DNA of 64,000 bases from Melieria omissa (taxonomy: Eukaryota > Arthropoda > Insecta > Diptera > Ulidiidae): contig OZ020270.1 in NCBI GenBank assembly GCA_963971225.1, positions 13,627,817 to 13,691,816 of the forward strand. The letters run 5' to 3'. Position numbers and translations under genes: made by a program. The notes below the pieces were generated by a model that was not told the DNA's origin, made no database searches, and was given only the letters and a program-made list of their open reading frames with translations. Of the stretch, positions 1 to 12,436 are shown piece after piece (the first letter of the stretch is position 1; each line of letters begins with the position of its first letter).

Positions 1-1086
1 CGTGCCTGACAGTGTGTCCAGGGTGTCATTGATCCGAGGTAGTGGATAACTGTCCTTCTTGGTCACATCATTGAGCTTCCGATAGTCCACACAAAACCGG
101 GTACTGCCATCTTTTTTCTTGACTAGCACAACCGGCGAGCACCAGGGGCCCGAAGAAGGCTCTATGACCTTGTCTTTCCGCATGTTCTCGATCAAATTTG
201 TGACCTCCTCCCTCTTGGCCAGAGGAACTCGTCTTGGCGGTTGGCGAATCGGTTTTGCACTTCCGGTGTCGATGTTGTGCTTCACTATGGCTGTTCTTCC
301 GCCTGCTTCCGCCGCAAATATTGACCCATAGTGCTGCAGGAGTGACCTCGCCTTCTGTTTCTGCTTGGCCGTCAACTCGCTGCTCCACTGGTTCTCCTGC
401 GGTATGGCGTCCATGTTAAAACCGCTCTGCTTATTACCTCCAGGCGGGCTACTCTCGCAATTGACCACTGCTACAGCTTCCTTACACTCGCCAATTACCT
501 CATCTTTTCCGACATATCTGGGTGCATTCAGGGGGTTCAGTATTCTGACTGGTATCCTGCCATTTTTAGGTTCCACTAATGTACGTCCGATGATGATGTT
601 GTCGTGTCCTTGTTTCGGTGCTTCTACTACCCACAGCCGACTCGTCCCATCGTCCTCGTCCACCGTTGCCCACACAATCGCCTCAGAATTCGCTGGTATC
701 CTCCTGCGTTGACCCGATACAACCTTCCTTACCGCCACGCTTCGCTCATAGCCGGTGTGCAGCGGGAATTCAACGTTGGCATATCTCAGCACATTTTCCT
801 TCAGGTCCAGCGTAAAACCGTGCCTAATCATGAAATCCACGCCGATAATCAAGTCGTCCATTATATCCGCGACGATGAACTCATGTTCCAGGCTGCTGTT
901 GCCGATAGCAATCGTTTTTGTAACTTTCCCTCTCACCGGCGCGCGCTCGCCAGTCGCAGTCCGCAGCTGTATGCCATGCAGCGGTTCCCAGTTCTTCAGC
1001 AGCTTCCTTTTTATGATCGAATATGACGCTCCAGTATCTAGTGTCAACACGAACCACTTTCCATCTATCCTTTCTTCAATTGTCAA
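1..1086 (-). pseudogene. pol: pol of G1 downstream unit, cut by window edge
   Basis: Protease (DTGAS) and the first part of RT (to [18 protein letters not shown]) match 5053-6138 almost base for base. The window ends inside RT, so it cannot be seen whether this unit also carries the RNase H deletion. Confidence 0.85.
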
Positions 1087-1175
1087 GCTGCTGGGCTGTC
1101 GTTTCAGCTGTGAGACAAGGATGGTGGGGCGGCAGATTGTGGGGATCAGCTCACGCCCCTTTGGGCTGACCCGTT

Positions 1176-2668
1176 TTAGTTTAACGGCTCCTCGTCCTCA
1201 GCCCTGCGCTTGTTGGCTGAGCCTCGATTGTCAGTATTCTTCGCTTCAGGCGATTGCGATCGGGAACGGGAACGCCTCTTTCGTTGGCGGCAGTCTCGTG
1301 ATATGTGGCCCTGCTTGCCACACACCCAGCAAACAACTTTAGAGGAGACCACTCGTGGCCTGCCCGGTATCTCAGAGCTTATGGCTTGGATCGGAATGTC
1401 GTTGTCCGCCTGAATCTGGCGTATCCTTGCAGGTGCATACCGAGTGCTCCCCATCCATGCCGCTTCATATGTCATTGCGCTGGTCACCGTTTCCTTAAAT
1501 GTTGTCCTTCAACAAACGACTCAATCTTCATCCTCTCGAGATCATCAGCACCAAATTTTGGGTAGCACAACTGTACGAGCCGCTCAATGTCTGCTGCATA
1601 TGTCTGCAGCGCCTCGTTGGCTCTTTGCTTGCGGTTCTTCAGCTCACAGTAGTATAGCGCATGGTTGTGCTCGTTGCTATACTTCGCTGCTAATGCTCTC
1701 ATGATGGCACCGTAATCACTTCTTAAACATTCTGGAACTGATTTGATTACCTCCGCCGCAGGACCTTTCAGCGCCAGTGCCAACCTCCGACCTTTCCTGA
1801 TATCTGTCCACTGATTTTCCAAAGCAGCCAAGTCGAATTGCAATTTAAATGTGTCGAACGGCGCAGCACCATCATAAGTAGGCACTTCTGTTCTGGCAGC
1901 AAAACCGCCCTGAACCGGTGGCAAACATTCTCGTGGCTGTACCTCTCGAAACCGTTCGTCTATCTTTCTGTGCATCGAATCTTCCAGACTGTCAACTCGT
2001 TTGTTCAAGGACTCATCCAGGTTGTCAACTCGTCTGTTCAGGGATTCACCCATTTCGTCAACTCGTTGGTCCCAATCGTCTATTCGCGTCTCGAGATGCT
2101 CAACTTTCACATTCAGGCTATTGGAAATTTCCTCCACCTTCTGCTCTATGCGCGCAGAATTTTCCGCCATTTCCCGATTTGCAGTCTCGACTTTTGCCGA
2201 AATTTCGAGATTCGTAATTTCCAGCTTCGCTGACATTTCTCGATTTGCTGTCTCGACTTTTGCCGAAATTTCGAGATTCGTAGTTTCCAGCTTCGCTGCC
2301 ATCTCTTGATTCGCAGTTTCCATTTTCGCTGCCATCCGCGCCGCCATCTCACGATTTTCACGATTTGCAGTCTCCATTTGCGCCGACATGCCTTTGAGTA
2401 CAGCCATTAGTTGGCTCATGTCCAACGCTTGTATTGGTGCAGCCGCTGTACTCTGTAGCGAAGCAGCACCAGCAGGCGACTCCTCCACCTTGGCCGACGC
2501 CTCCAGTTCTTGTGCTCCGAACTCGTGCACAGTCCAATCGACGCCTCGTGCCTCACATGCTTCTCGCAAGCGCAACTGCAACTCCACCTTCCCGCCAGCA
2601 GTCGGCAAATTCCAGGCAGCCAGCTCCTTCTTCAGCTGGTCTACCTTCAGCAGCTCGAGTTTAACCAT
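1176..2668 (-). pseudogene. gag: gag of G1 (downstream unit), frameshifted
   Basis: This is the second tandem copy of the same gag. It has the SAP-like N terminus, the coiled coil at about residues 85-235 and the capsid-like region at about 250-390 in one frame of 394 aa (1484-2668). The CCHC knuckle and RS-rich tail sit in another frame (1176-1487). It lacks the nonsense codon of the upstream copy but shares its deletion of about 46 bp, which ends the capsid frame in a short aberrant tail (GQHLRKR). The shared deletion shows the damage preceded the tandem duplication. Confidence 0.88.
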
Positions 2669-2737
2669 GTCCGTACTTTTATAATTTTATTTATTTAGTT
2701 ATTTTCAATTTTCCACAATCCCACTTCTGACACCAAA

Positions 2738-3152
2738 TGTTACGAATACTAAGTCCAGTGGGCTGTCACGTATCTCTGGATTGTGTTATTTGAAAATAAA
2801 ACACAGTCAGTTTCCTAAATGCAGACAATAAAATACACCAACAGTCACTTTATTATTCACAGTTTACACTTTACTGTTCGTACACTTAATTATTCCGTGT
2901 GGCAACTTCACTTGTCAAAACCAGACTGACTCGCTGCACCGCATCTGGCCACCTTTTATACTCTGTCCGGCCGTCGCGCAGATCGTTCTCGCACGTTGCC
3001 AGATTGGACTAGAAGTTTCCCTGATGACCGCGACCATCGTTGCCAGGTTGGACTAAAAGTTACTATCGCGGCCGTTGTTGCCAGATTGGGTTATGGCACG
3101 GCACGTAGCGGCAGGGTTGCTTTGCACCGCGACAGACTGGCTCATCGTTACA
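2738..3152 (-). repeat. Shared central LTR of the dimer
   Basis: This LTR is nearly identical to 7790-8204 and keeps canonical TGT...ACA ends. Integrase-coding sequence abuts its outer (3153) side and a primer-binding site and gag abut its inner side, so it is simultaneously the 3' LTR of one unit and the 5' LTR of the next. Confidence 0.92.
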
Positions 3153-3163
3153 CTGCCCACCAC

Positions 3164-6138
3164 TTAGACTTGTTCGTCCCGAACAAGTGCCAAAGCTCCG
3201 CTGTGATGAGGCGCCAGGCGCTCCAAATGGACTACCTTCAGCTTAGCGCCTCTATTGTTGCAACGTTGAATCCGGTATACCACGTCGTTAATCCTAGTCA
3301 CGACTTCGTAAGGTCCTTCCCATGACGCTTGAAGTTTTGGAGACAAACCTTTCCTCCGCTGCGGGTTGTAGAGCATTACCAAATCACCTTCTTGGAACCC
3401 TGCTGAGTTGGCCCGTAGATCGTATCTGGCTTTCGCCTTATCGCTGACCAGTTTGGTGCGGCTCCTTATAAACTGGTGAATTTCCTCTAGTTCCGCCCGC
3501 TTATTGGCCACGTAGTCCGTCTTAGCGCCTCCCGTCGTGCTGACTACCCCGAACTTCAAGTCAGCGGGTAACCGCAACTCTGTTCCGAACACTGCTCGGG
3601 CTGGAGTGAGTGATGTCGTGTCGTGCGGGGCTGACCTATACGCCATCAGGAACAGGGGGATATGCGTGTCCCAATCCTTTTGATTCCTGCCTACCACTTT
3701 CCGCAGGTATTCCTCCAGTATCCGGTTAAAGCGTTCCACCATGCCGTCGGACTGTGGGTGCAAAGGAGTGGTACGCGTTTTCTTTATCCCCAGCAGCCCA
3801 CACACTTCCTTGAATACCGCAGACTCGAAATTCCGGCCTTGATCTGAGTGCAACTCCAACGGAACTCCGAACCGGGCTACCCAGTTGTTTACCAGCCTTT
3901 CCGAGATCGTGGTGGCCTCCTGGGTAGGAATAGGGTACACTTCGGGCCATTTGCTGAAGTAATCCATTACGACCAGCACATATTTGTTGCCTTGAGTGCT
4001 AGTTGGGAATGGGCCGGCGACGTCCATAGCAATCCGGTCGAAGGGCGCTCCCACGTTGTACTGCTGCATGCGGCCTCGAGATTTTCTTGTCGGCCCTTTC
4101 GCGGCTGAACATCGGTCGCAGCTCTTAATCCACTCGGCTACAGACTCCTGACATCCTACCCAGTAGAATCGTCTTTTTATTTTGGCGACGGTTTTGGTGA
4201 TGCCTAGGTGCCCTCCACTGGAGTCGTTATGGTATGCCTCGATGACCTCGTTGATTCTGCTTTTCGGCACTACCATTAGGGGGTTGCTGGTACGACCATC
4301 CGCGCTCTCCCATTCGCGGTACAGGCAGCCTTCCTTCAGCCGCAGACTTTTCCACTGTGCCCAGTAAGCCTTAGCGATCGCTAAGGCTTACTGCTTGCAT
4401 CTGTATCCAGCACAAACATCTCCCCAGGCACGGGGAAGCCCAGAATTGGAGCGCTGCACAGTTTTTCCTTCAGACGTGCAAAAGCCTGTTCCTGCTCCTC
4501 GTTCCACTCGAAAGCTTGGCTCTTTTTCGTCAGTTTGTGCAGGCTGCTGGCTATGTTCGCGAATCCCGGAACAAATCGGCGGTAGTATGTGCACAGGCCC
4601 AGGAAACTGCGGAGTTCGTGTAGATTGCGTGGCCGGGGCCACTCCTTCACCGCCGTGATTTTGCCTTCATCCGTATGTACTCCGCGGGCGGAAACCGTAT
4701 GACCCAGATACTTGACCTCCTTTTGGAACAGCGAGCACTTCTTTGGGTTGAGTTTAAGCCCGGCTTTTTGTATCCGCTCAAATACCTCCTTCAGCTTTCC
4801 CAGGTGGTCGTCGAAGCTTTCACCCATTACGATTATGTCATCGAGGTACACCAGACACGTCCGCCAATGCAGCCCTTTTAGCACGCGTTCCATTAGCCGC
4901 TCGAATGTTGCTGGTGCGTTGCAGAGTCCAAACGGCATGACGGTGAACTGCCACAAACCATCGCCAACACTGAAAGCCGTTTTCTCCTTGTCCTTGTCTG
5001 CAAGCTCTGCCTGCCAATAGCCGCTGCGTAAGTCGAGCGTGGAGAACCACTGCGTGCCTGACAGTGTGTCCAGGGTGTCATTGATCCGAGGTAGTGGATA
5101 ACTGTCCTTCTTGGTCACATCATTGAGCTTCCGATAGTCCACACAAAACCGGGTACTGCCATCTTTTTTCTTGACTAGCACAACCGGCGAGCACCAGGGG
5201 CCCGAAGAAGGCTCTATGACCTTGTCTTTCCGCATGTTCTCGATCAAATTTGTGACCTCCTCCCTCTTGGCCAGAGGAACTCGTCTTGGCGGTTGGCGAA
5301 TCGGTTTTGCACTTCCGGTGTCGATGTTGTGCTTCACTATGGCTGTTCTTCCGCCTGCTTCCGCCGCAAATATTGACCCATAGTGCTGCAGGAGTGACCT
5401 CGCCTTCTGTTTCTGCTTGGCCGTCAACTCGCTGCTCCACTGGTTCTCCTGCGGTATGGCGTCCATGTTAAAACCGCTCTGCTTATTACCTCCAGGCGGG
5501 CTACTCTCGCAATTGACCACTGCTACAGCTTCCTTACACTCGCCAATTACCTCATCTTTTCCGACATATCTGGGTGCATTCAGGGGGTTCAGTATTCTGA
5601 CTGGTATCCTGCCATTTTTAGGTTCCACTAATGTACGTCCGATGATGATGTTGTCGTGTCCTTGTTTCGGTGCTTCTACTACCCACAGCCGACTCATCCC
5701 ATCGTCCTCGTCCACCTTTGCCCACACAATCGCCTCAGAATTCGCTGGTATCCTCCTGCGTTGACCCGATACAACCTTCCTTACCGCCACGCTTCGCTCA
5801 TAGCCGGTGTGCAGCGGGAATTCAACGTTGGCATATCTCAGCACATTTTCCTTCAGGTCCAGCGTAAAACCGTGCCTAATCATGAAATCCACGCCGATAA
5901 TCAAGTCGTCCATTATATCCGCGACGATGAACTCATGTTCCAGGCTGCTGTTGCCGATAGCAATCGTTTTTGTAACTTTCCCTCTCACCGGCGCGCGCTC
6001 GCCAGTCGCAGTCCGCAGCTGTATGCCATGCAGCGGTTCCCAGTTCTTCAGCAGCTTCCTTTTTATGATCGAATATGACGCTCCAGTATCTAGTGTCAAC
6101 ACGAACCACTTTCCATCTATCCTTTCTTCAATTGTCAA
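3164..6138 (-). pseudogene. pol: pol of G1, RNase H deleted (PR-RT / IN)
   Basis: The 585-aa frame 4381-6138 begins [21 protein letters not shown], with the aspartic protease DTGA at residues 18-21. Reverse transcriptase follows, with VDYRKLN near residue 333 and the catalytic YLDD near 431. It then stops right after VLDTDASS, where RNase H should begin. A 32-bp palindrome marks the junction, and about 500 codons' worth of RNase H and linker sequence present at 60045-62513 is reduced to almost nothing. Integrase resumes as 3164-4276 (370 aa): zinc-binding H16, H23, C53, C56; catalytic D85, D145 and E181 (D,D35E spacing); a GPY/F module near residue 325. No env follows. The unit cannot complete reverse transcription alone without RNase H; helper use is inference. 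Confidence 0.9.
4362..4393. repeat. 32-bp perfect palindrome at RNase H deletion
   Basis: The half-site CAGTAAGCCTTAGCGA is followed directly by its exact reverse complement. The intact relative has CAGTAAGCCTTAGCGATCGGG on one side (near 60825) and CCGCTTGCATCTG on the other (near 61385), so the second half-site is an inverted copy filled in at the deletion. The same scar is at 19264-19295. Confidence 0.95.
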
Positions 6139-6227
6139 GCTGCTGGGCTGTCGTTTCAGCTGTGAGACAAGGATGGTGGGGCGGCAGATTGTGGGGATCA
6201 GCTCACGCCCCTTTGGGCTGACCCGTT

Positions 6228-7720
6228 TTAGTTTAACGGCTCCTCGTCCTCAGCCCTGCGCTTGTTGGCTGAGCCTCGATTGTCAGTATTCTTCGCTTCA
6301 GGCGATTGCGATCGGGAACGGGAACGCCTCTTTCGTTGGCGGCAGTCTCGTGATATGTGGCCCTGCTTGCCACACACCCAGCAAACAACTTTAGAGGAGA
6401 CCACTCGTGGCCTGCCCGGTATCTCAGAGCTTATGGCTTGGATCGGAATGTCGTTGTCCGCCTGAATCTGGCGTATCCTTGCAGGTGCATACCGAGTGCT
6501 CCCCATCCATGCCGCTTCATATGTCATTGCGCTGGTCACCGTTTCCTTAAATGTTGTCCTTCAACAAACGACTCAATCTTCATCCTCTCGAGATCATCAG
6601 CACCAAATTTTGGGTAGCACAACTGTACGAGCCGCTCAATGTCTGCTGCATATGTCTGCAGCGCCTCGTTGGCTCTTTGCTTGCGGTTCTTCAGCTCACA
6701 GTAGTATAGCGCATGGTTGTGCTCGTTGCTATACTTCGCTGCTAATGCTCTCATGATGGCACCGTAATCACTTCTTAAACATTCTGGAACTGATTTGATT
6801 ACCTCCGCCGCAGGACCTTTCAGCGCCAGTGCCAACCTCCGACCTTTCCTGATATCTGTCCACTGATTTTCCAAAGCAGCCAAGTCGAATTGCAATTTAA
6901 ATGTGTCGAACGGCGCAGCACCATCATAAGTAGGCACTTCTGTTCTGGCAGCAAAACCGTCCTAAACCGGTGGCAAACATTCTCGTGGCTGTACCTCTCG
7001 AAACCGTTCGTCTATCTTTCTGTGCATCGAATCTTCCAGACTGTCAACTCGTTTGTTCAAGGACTCATCCAGGTTGTCAACTCGTCTGTTCAGGGATTCA
7101 CCCATTTCGTCAACTCGTTGGTCCCAATCGTCTATTCGCGTCTCGAGATGCTCAACTTTCACATTCAGGCTATTGGAAATTTCCTCCACCTTCTGCTCTA
7201 TGCGCGCAGAATTTTCCGCCATTTCCCGATTTGCAGTCTCGACTTTTGCCGAAATTTCGAGATTCGTAATTTCCAGCTTCGCTGACATTTCTCGATTTGC
7301 TGTCTCGACTTTTGCCGAAATTTCGAGATTCGTAGTTTCCAGCTTCGCTGCCATCTCTTGATTCGCAGTTTCCATTTTCGCTGCCATCCGCGCCGCCCTC
7401 TCACGATTTTCACGATTTACAGTCTCCATTTGCGCCGACATGCCTTTGAGTGCAGCCATTAGTTGGCTCATGTCCAACGCTTGTATTGGTGCAGCCGCTG
7501 TACTCTGTAGCGAAGCAGCACCAGCAGGCGACTCCTCCACCTTGGCCGACGCCTCCAGTTCTTGTGCTCCGAACTCGTGCACAGTCCAATCGACGCCTCG
7601 TGCCTCACATGCTTTTCGCAAGCGCAACTGCAACTCCACCTTCCCGCCAGCAGTCGGCAAATTCCAGGCAGCCAGCTCCTTCTTCAGCTGGTCTACCTTC
7701 AGCAGCTCGAGTTTAACCAT
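6228..7720 (-). pseudogene. gag: gag of G1 (upstream unit), frameshifted
   Basis: Gag would form the particle shell and bind element RNA in the cytoplasm. The frame opens at 7720 with MVKLELLKVDQLKKEL, a SAP-like helix-extension-helix at about residues 3-37. A long heptad-repeat coiled coil follows (many KMETANQEM-type units), then a capsid-like domain from about PTYDGAAPFD. The zinc knuckle lies in another frame (6228-6539), CWVCGKQGHISRDC (CX2CX4HX4C), followed by an RS-rich tail. The reading frame is broken twice. A CAG-to-TAG change at about 6963 stops the first part after ECLPPV, and a deletion of about 46 bp near 6557 shifts the frame before the knuckle. Compare 22100-22170, which keeps the missing bases. 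SAP domains usually bind AT-rich DNA; the role in this gag is inference. Confidence 0.88.
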
Positions 7721-7768
7721 GTCCGTACTTTTATAATTTTATTTATTTAGTTATTTTCAATTTTCCAC

Positions 7769-7787
7769 AATCCCACTTCTGACACCA
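7769..7787 (-). other. Primer-binding site, tRNA-Leu type
   Basis: Two bases inside the LTR the minus strand reads TGGTGTCAGAAGTGGGATT. This is complementary to a leucine tRNA 3' end of the form AATCCCACTTCTGACA plus CCA. The same site recurs at 2717-2735, 30113-30131 and 46885-46903. The tRNA assignment is from recalled family knowledge, not a search. Confidence 0.8.
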
Positions 7788-7789
7788 AA

Positions 7790-8204
7790 TGTTATGAATA
7801 CTAAGTCCAGTGGGCTGTCACGTATCTCTGGATTGTGTTATTTGAAAATAAAACACAGTCAGTTTCCTAAATGCAGACAATAAAATACACCAACAGTCAC
7901 TTTATTATTCACAGTTTACACTTTACTGTTCGTACACTTAATTATTCCGTGTGGCAACTTCACTTGTCAAAACCAGACTGACTCGCTGCACCGCATCTGG
8001 CCACCTTTTATACTCTGTCCGGCCGTCGCGCAGATCGTTCTCGCACGTTGCCAGATTGGACTAGAAGTTTCCCTGATGACCGCGACCATCGTTGCCAGGT
8101 TGGACTAAAAGTTACTATCGCGGCCGTTGTTGCCAGATTGGGTTATGGCACGGCACGTAGCGGCAGGGTTGCTTTGCACCGCGACAGACTGGCTCATCGT
8201 TACA
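7790..8204 (-). repeat. 5' LTR of the dimer
   Basis: This 415-bp LTR is bounded in element sense by TGTAACG and CATAACA, the latter being a C-to-T change of the usual CGTAACA. It contains a TATA-like box (ttttatac on the plus strand near 8006) and U3 repeats built on a GCCAGRTTGG core. The flank right of it is AT-rich DNA leading to a 5'-truncated SINE. Confidence 0.9.
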
Positions 8205-8240
8205 ATATTTTATATTAATATATGGGCATCTCCCAGTGGC

Positions 8241-8553
8241 CAACGAGTCGCATGCAGAGCGACGCAAGATCGAATACTGCATGTAGTAACACCTAAAAAA
8301 AAATAACGGGAAAACTCGTTTTCTCTTTCGGTGGCTGTCCTCTCAGCTGGAAATGGCAAACCTCTGAGAGTAAAAATTGCTTATGAAAGAGCTCTCAACC
8401 TGCCGTTCGGAACCGGCATAAAACTGTAGGTCCCTTCCACCCGCGTACAAAAATTCACACGCACAACACGGGTGGTTGCGGGAAGCTAGGCCTTAGTCTC
8501 GCGTAAACGGGCTGTCGTGCCAATCAATTAATTATTAAATTAAATTAATTATT
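8241..8553 (+). mobile_element. tRNA-derived SINE, 5'-truncated (copy 1)
   Basis: A 14-bp target duplication CATCTCCCAGTGGC flanks it (8227-8240 and 8554-8567). The copy starts at CAACGAGTCGCATGC, so the A box is missing. The body carries the family landmarks (CTGTCCTCTCAGCTGG, CGGCATAAAACTGTAGG, GTGCCAATCAATTA) and ends in an AATTA-rich tail. Confidence 0.92.
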
Positions 8554-9091
8554 CATCTCCCAGTGGCACGGACGCGACATTCGCACGCTTTCAATTACAC
8601 AAAAAACAAGGAAGAAACACAAAAAGTCTATAGGTTTTTTTAGTGTTCTAACGCGCTGAAATAGTGCTACATTTTAGAAATATACTGAAAAGATTTAGTA
8701 CAAATTAGTAAAAAATAATAAGCAATTATGCAATGAATCGGTCGCGACAAAAAAAATAAGTTTTTTTGAAGCTCTTATAGAAATATACAAAATGTAGCGA
8801 TTTTTAGGAACTTTTTTTTTATATATATACATGCAAATGCAGCCGCCGTGGCTCAGTTGGTTAGTGCTAGGGATGCAAATTCTGAGGAGCAACATCGATG
8901 TTTCGATGCATCGGCCAGGCAACATCGATGCTACGAAAACATCGCCGGGAAAACATCGATACATCGATGTTTGCCGATGTTTTTTCTTCGAAATCAGGGG
9001 CTTAAGTAAACATATATTTTTCTCTGCAAGAATGATGCAAGAATTAGAATGTTGTTTCAATGTCAAATATCTATAATAATTAAAAAATTAA

Positions 9092-12000
9092 TTTTTTTTT
9101 TCCTTTGTCGGAACGATCTAGCAAGCGCAGCACTCAGACAATTATACGTCCATTGTACTACGACTTGTTGTTCCCTGTTAATATACTTTAAGTCTACCCG
9201 ATTTCCGAAGAAACCTTGATAGATCCTGGGGTGCCAAGGAGCCAAGGTGGTCGATTCTTAGCACATCAGTGCCAAACGTCTCAAACCTGATACGAGCGAA
9301 CGCGGGGCAGAGACACAGGAAGTGTTCCGCCGTCTCAACGTCCTCCCCACAGGCAGGATATAGGGCACTGTCAGATATGCCTACCATTTCCATGTGCTTC
9401 GCCCATAGGAAATGGCCCGTCATTAACCCGACCATCTGCCTGCAGTCTCTTCTGCCTAGTGACAAAAGAAACTGTGAGCATTTGTCGGATATGGCGGGAA
9501 GCAAAAGTTTCGTCCACCTGCAGCCGCTCTCAGCCTGCCATGCTCGCTCCTGGGTCATAGTGACCCATTCGTTAACTGTGGCTTTGATGGCTGCAGATGG
9601 GAGTGGCAGAACAGGCTCAGGGCCGACAAAATCAGCCTCAGAGCCCATTCTAGCTAAGGAATCCGAGGTCTCGTTACCCACAATTCCTGCGTGTCCCGGG
9701 ACCCAGGTGAGCATCAGGCTATTGTATTTTCCAACATAATTAAGCCTGGACCTGACTAGCATAGAGGTGGTTGGAGGGCTGTCCAAGGCCATAAGCGCAG
9801 CTTTGCTGTCGCTACAGACACAGATAGACCTGCCTTTCCACTTACTCTCTACGACAAAGTTCATCGCCTCAAGTATCGCATGCACCTCTGCCTGAAACAC
9901 AGATGCGTGCGAGCCTAGGGCAAAGAACCGTCTAGTCCCCGTGGATTCCACGAAGACCCCAGAGCCAGAACCATCTTCCGTTCTGGAGCCGTCCGTGAAT
10001 ATACGGAAGCAGTGTTTACCGGGCTCATCCTCAGGATACAACCAAAAGTGAGCCTCAGGCAGCAACACCATGTACCGCTTTTTTAGTATGACAGTTGTAG
10101 GCATGGAGTCGAGGGGCATGGACATGACTGTGAGGTCTATGTCGGTGCCAGCACAATTATCCAGTGCCGGACAAGCGCCATACCACTGTCCACTGTGTTT
10201 TAGTCTTCGGATGGCCTTTAGGGCCTCTCCTTGGATGAAAACATCAAGTGGAGGAAGGCTCACCAGGGCATCTAGCGATGGGCCAGAAGTAGTTGGAAAG
10301 GCTCCAGTACAACATATGGCCACAGTGCGCTGGACAAGGTTCTCTTGACCCCTGCAAGAGAGAGTCTGCTCATCCAGACTACCGATGCGTAGGAGATGAT
10401 GGGTCTTATCATAGCTTTGTAGATCCAGAGGATCTTGCTAGAGGTGTATTGCCAAATACACCTCTGCATTGCCAGAAAGCCGACAGTGCTTTCGATGTCT
10501 TCAGTTGTACGTGAGATTTCCAAAGGAGTTTATCCTCTAGGATGACTCCCAGATATTTCATCTCCTTGGATAGCTGGATAGTGACCCCCTTGAGTGTGGG
10601 CAGAACGACTCTATCAAGCTTCCTCCTCCTGGTAAAGAGAACCATACCAGTTTTGGCGGGATTAGCAGATAGCCCGTTCGCATTACACCAGGTGTCAATC
10701 ATATCCAGAGTTTTCTGCACTTTTCTGCAGATGGGAAGAAAGGGAAGGGCCGGTTACAAGACAGGCCACATCGTCCGCGTATGCTTATGCGTAAACTCCA
10801 GAGTCATTCAGAGTGATGAGGAGGGGATCAATCACCATGCACCAGAGCAATGGAGACAGCACCCCACCTTGAGGGCAGCCCCTATTTACACCGGATGACA
10901 CCGTCGTGATTCTTTGGGCTAGCATTGAACGTATCCAATTTACCAAAGCCCGGTCTACGCCGTGTCGACTACCAGCGTTACACATACTGTCAAAAGTCGC
11001 ATTGTCACCCTCTATGTCCACAAAGATTCCCACCGCGTAGTCCTTCCTGTCGATGGCTCGCTCAATGCTATCGACCAGATTTTGCAGAGCCGACTCGCAG
11101 GACTTCCCACTTTGGTAGGCATGCTGAAATGGAGACAGATGATGTATCTTAAGCGACTCCCTACGCATCCGTAACTCCACCAGCCGTTCGAGACTTTTTA
11201 GCATAAAAGAAGTCATGCTAATAGGTCTAAAGCTCTTGGGGCTAGTGTAGTCGTCCTTTCCGATCTTCGGAATGAACACGACCCTCACGATCCTCCAAGG
11301 GCGTGGTATATAGGCCAGTGCCAGGCATGCAGTGAAGATTTCTGGGAAACAGTGATCTGATTTCCTGGAAAGTGAGACTCCATCAGTAGACTGAGTGTCT
11401 CAGTTTTCTTCTCCGTGTTGGAGCCATCAGGTTTCCTAAGCGACCCCAGCTTCGCGGTTTGGTCCTTTTTCAGGACTTTTACCAGCCTAGCTGTGTCGAT
11501 CAAGCATTCAATGCCACTACAGAAATCTCTAAAAGAGGCCTTCTTCAAAGCTTGAATAAGCCTCTCATAGTTCTTCTGAGTGCATCGGTAGCGCTCCCAG
11601 TCCCCGTCAAGATTCGTCTTAAGGGCCCGGTTGAGAAGTTTTCTAGACACACGTCTTAGCAACTGAAGCTCCCTGTTCCACCACGGAACAGGGGTCAAGC
11701 CAAGGGGAGGTCTAGTTGGGCAGGCTAGCTCGAAGCTTGATGTTAGGGCAGTATTGAGATACACTGCTCCTTTTGGGTGGCGTCACGTATTTATTCGGCA
11801 ATGCCTCCCGAAATTTCAGCCAGTCTGCGTTCCTCGGGTTCCTAGAGGGCAATGGCATTTGTGCCTCCTCGCCGCACTGAAACTCGATATATCTGTGGTC
11901 CGAACACGATTCTTCGTTAAGGACTCTCCAGTTGATTGACCACCCTAATCTTGTATTAGATACAGTGATGTCAATCACCTCCTGCCTTCTGGTGGTCATA

Positions 12001-12436
12001 AACGTAGGCTGATTGCCAGTGTTGTGAATATTCGGGCCGGAGGATGCAATATACCCGAACAGTCGAGAGCCTCGGTTGTTGTATTTGCTGCTGCCCCAGA
12101 TTGTGTGATGGGCATTAGCATCACAATATAAAATGAGACCGAGACTGCGCTGCTCACAAAACCTCACGAGACTAGCGACGTTCCCAGGTGGTGGCGCTTC
12201 CAGTGCATCGTAAGGAAAGTACCCAGACGCAATCACGAACCTCGACCATCCGTGCATACCCTTGAAGCTCACCTCAGCAGCAACCAGGTCCTGACAGCAG
12301 AAAGGGTCAAGACTAGTCACCGTAAGATGAGATGATACTATAAGACAGGTTCTAGGTCTAGTCGAATTCCTATCATACAGTACAATGGCCCCTTTCAACG
12401 ACTCAAGGCCACAGACCCGGCCCCTAAAGACCAAGG
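9092..12436 (-). mobile_element. R1/LOA-type LINE fragment, 5'-truncated
   Basis: A minus-strand non-LTR element lies inside the hAT. The 3' end has a short A run (T run at 9092-9101 on the plus strand) and the 5' end lies within the endonuclease domain. Borders are approximate, and I could not identify an unambiguous target duplication in the AT-rich hAT interior. Confidence 0.8.
9178..12434 (-). pseudogene. LINE ORF2 (EN-RT-RNase H), multiply broken
   Basis: The order on the minus strand is: endonuclease remnant (11712-12434, with YCDANAHHTIWGSS and CSDHRYIEF), linker (11285-11764), RT (10785-11288, GGVLSPLLW; continuing 10409-10720 and 10272-10523), then RNase H (9178-10323). RNase H shows FTDGSRTEDGSG, QAEVHAILEAM, CSDSKAALMAL and HAGIVGNETSD, followed by a cysteine-rich C terminus (CGEDVETAEHFLCLC). 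A stop codon sits just before the catalytic YADD (near 10784), and several frameshifts separate the pieces. An RNase H domain after RT argues for the R1/LOA/I group rather than Jockey or CR1. Confidence 0.87.

Larger units (their letters stand above)
1..8204 (-). mobile_element. Tandem Ty3/gypsy dimer sharing an LTR (G1)
   Basis: Bases 1-3152 recur at 5053-8204 in the same orientation with an offset of exactly 5052, and I count about nine substitutions between them. Read on the minus strand the order is LTR (7790-8204), gag, pol, LTR (2738-3152), gag, pol, running out of the window at base 1 inside RT. The middle LTR serves both units. Both units carry the same deletion of about 46 bp in gag (near 1505 and 6557), so one unit was copied from the other after it was already defective. 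The array could continue left of the window. LTR sharing of this kind is known to arise by unequal recombination between LTRs or integration of a multimer; which happened here is not visible. Confidence 0.93.

Noticed and set aside
755..1342. 195-aa plus-strand frame (also at 5807-6394)
   Set aside because: It is the antisense shadow of gypsy PR and the gag end; it repeats wherever pol repeats and has no recognisable domain.
3153..8204. Errantivirus-type env gene
   Set aside because: Integrase ends about ten bases before the 3' LTR in every copy, leaving no room for env.
8838..8867. Functional tRNA gene
   Set aside because: The A and B boxes are tRNA-like, but no cloverleaf or anticodon arm is preserved and a 300-bp body with target duplications follows, as in a SINE.
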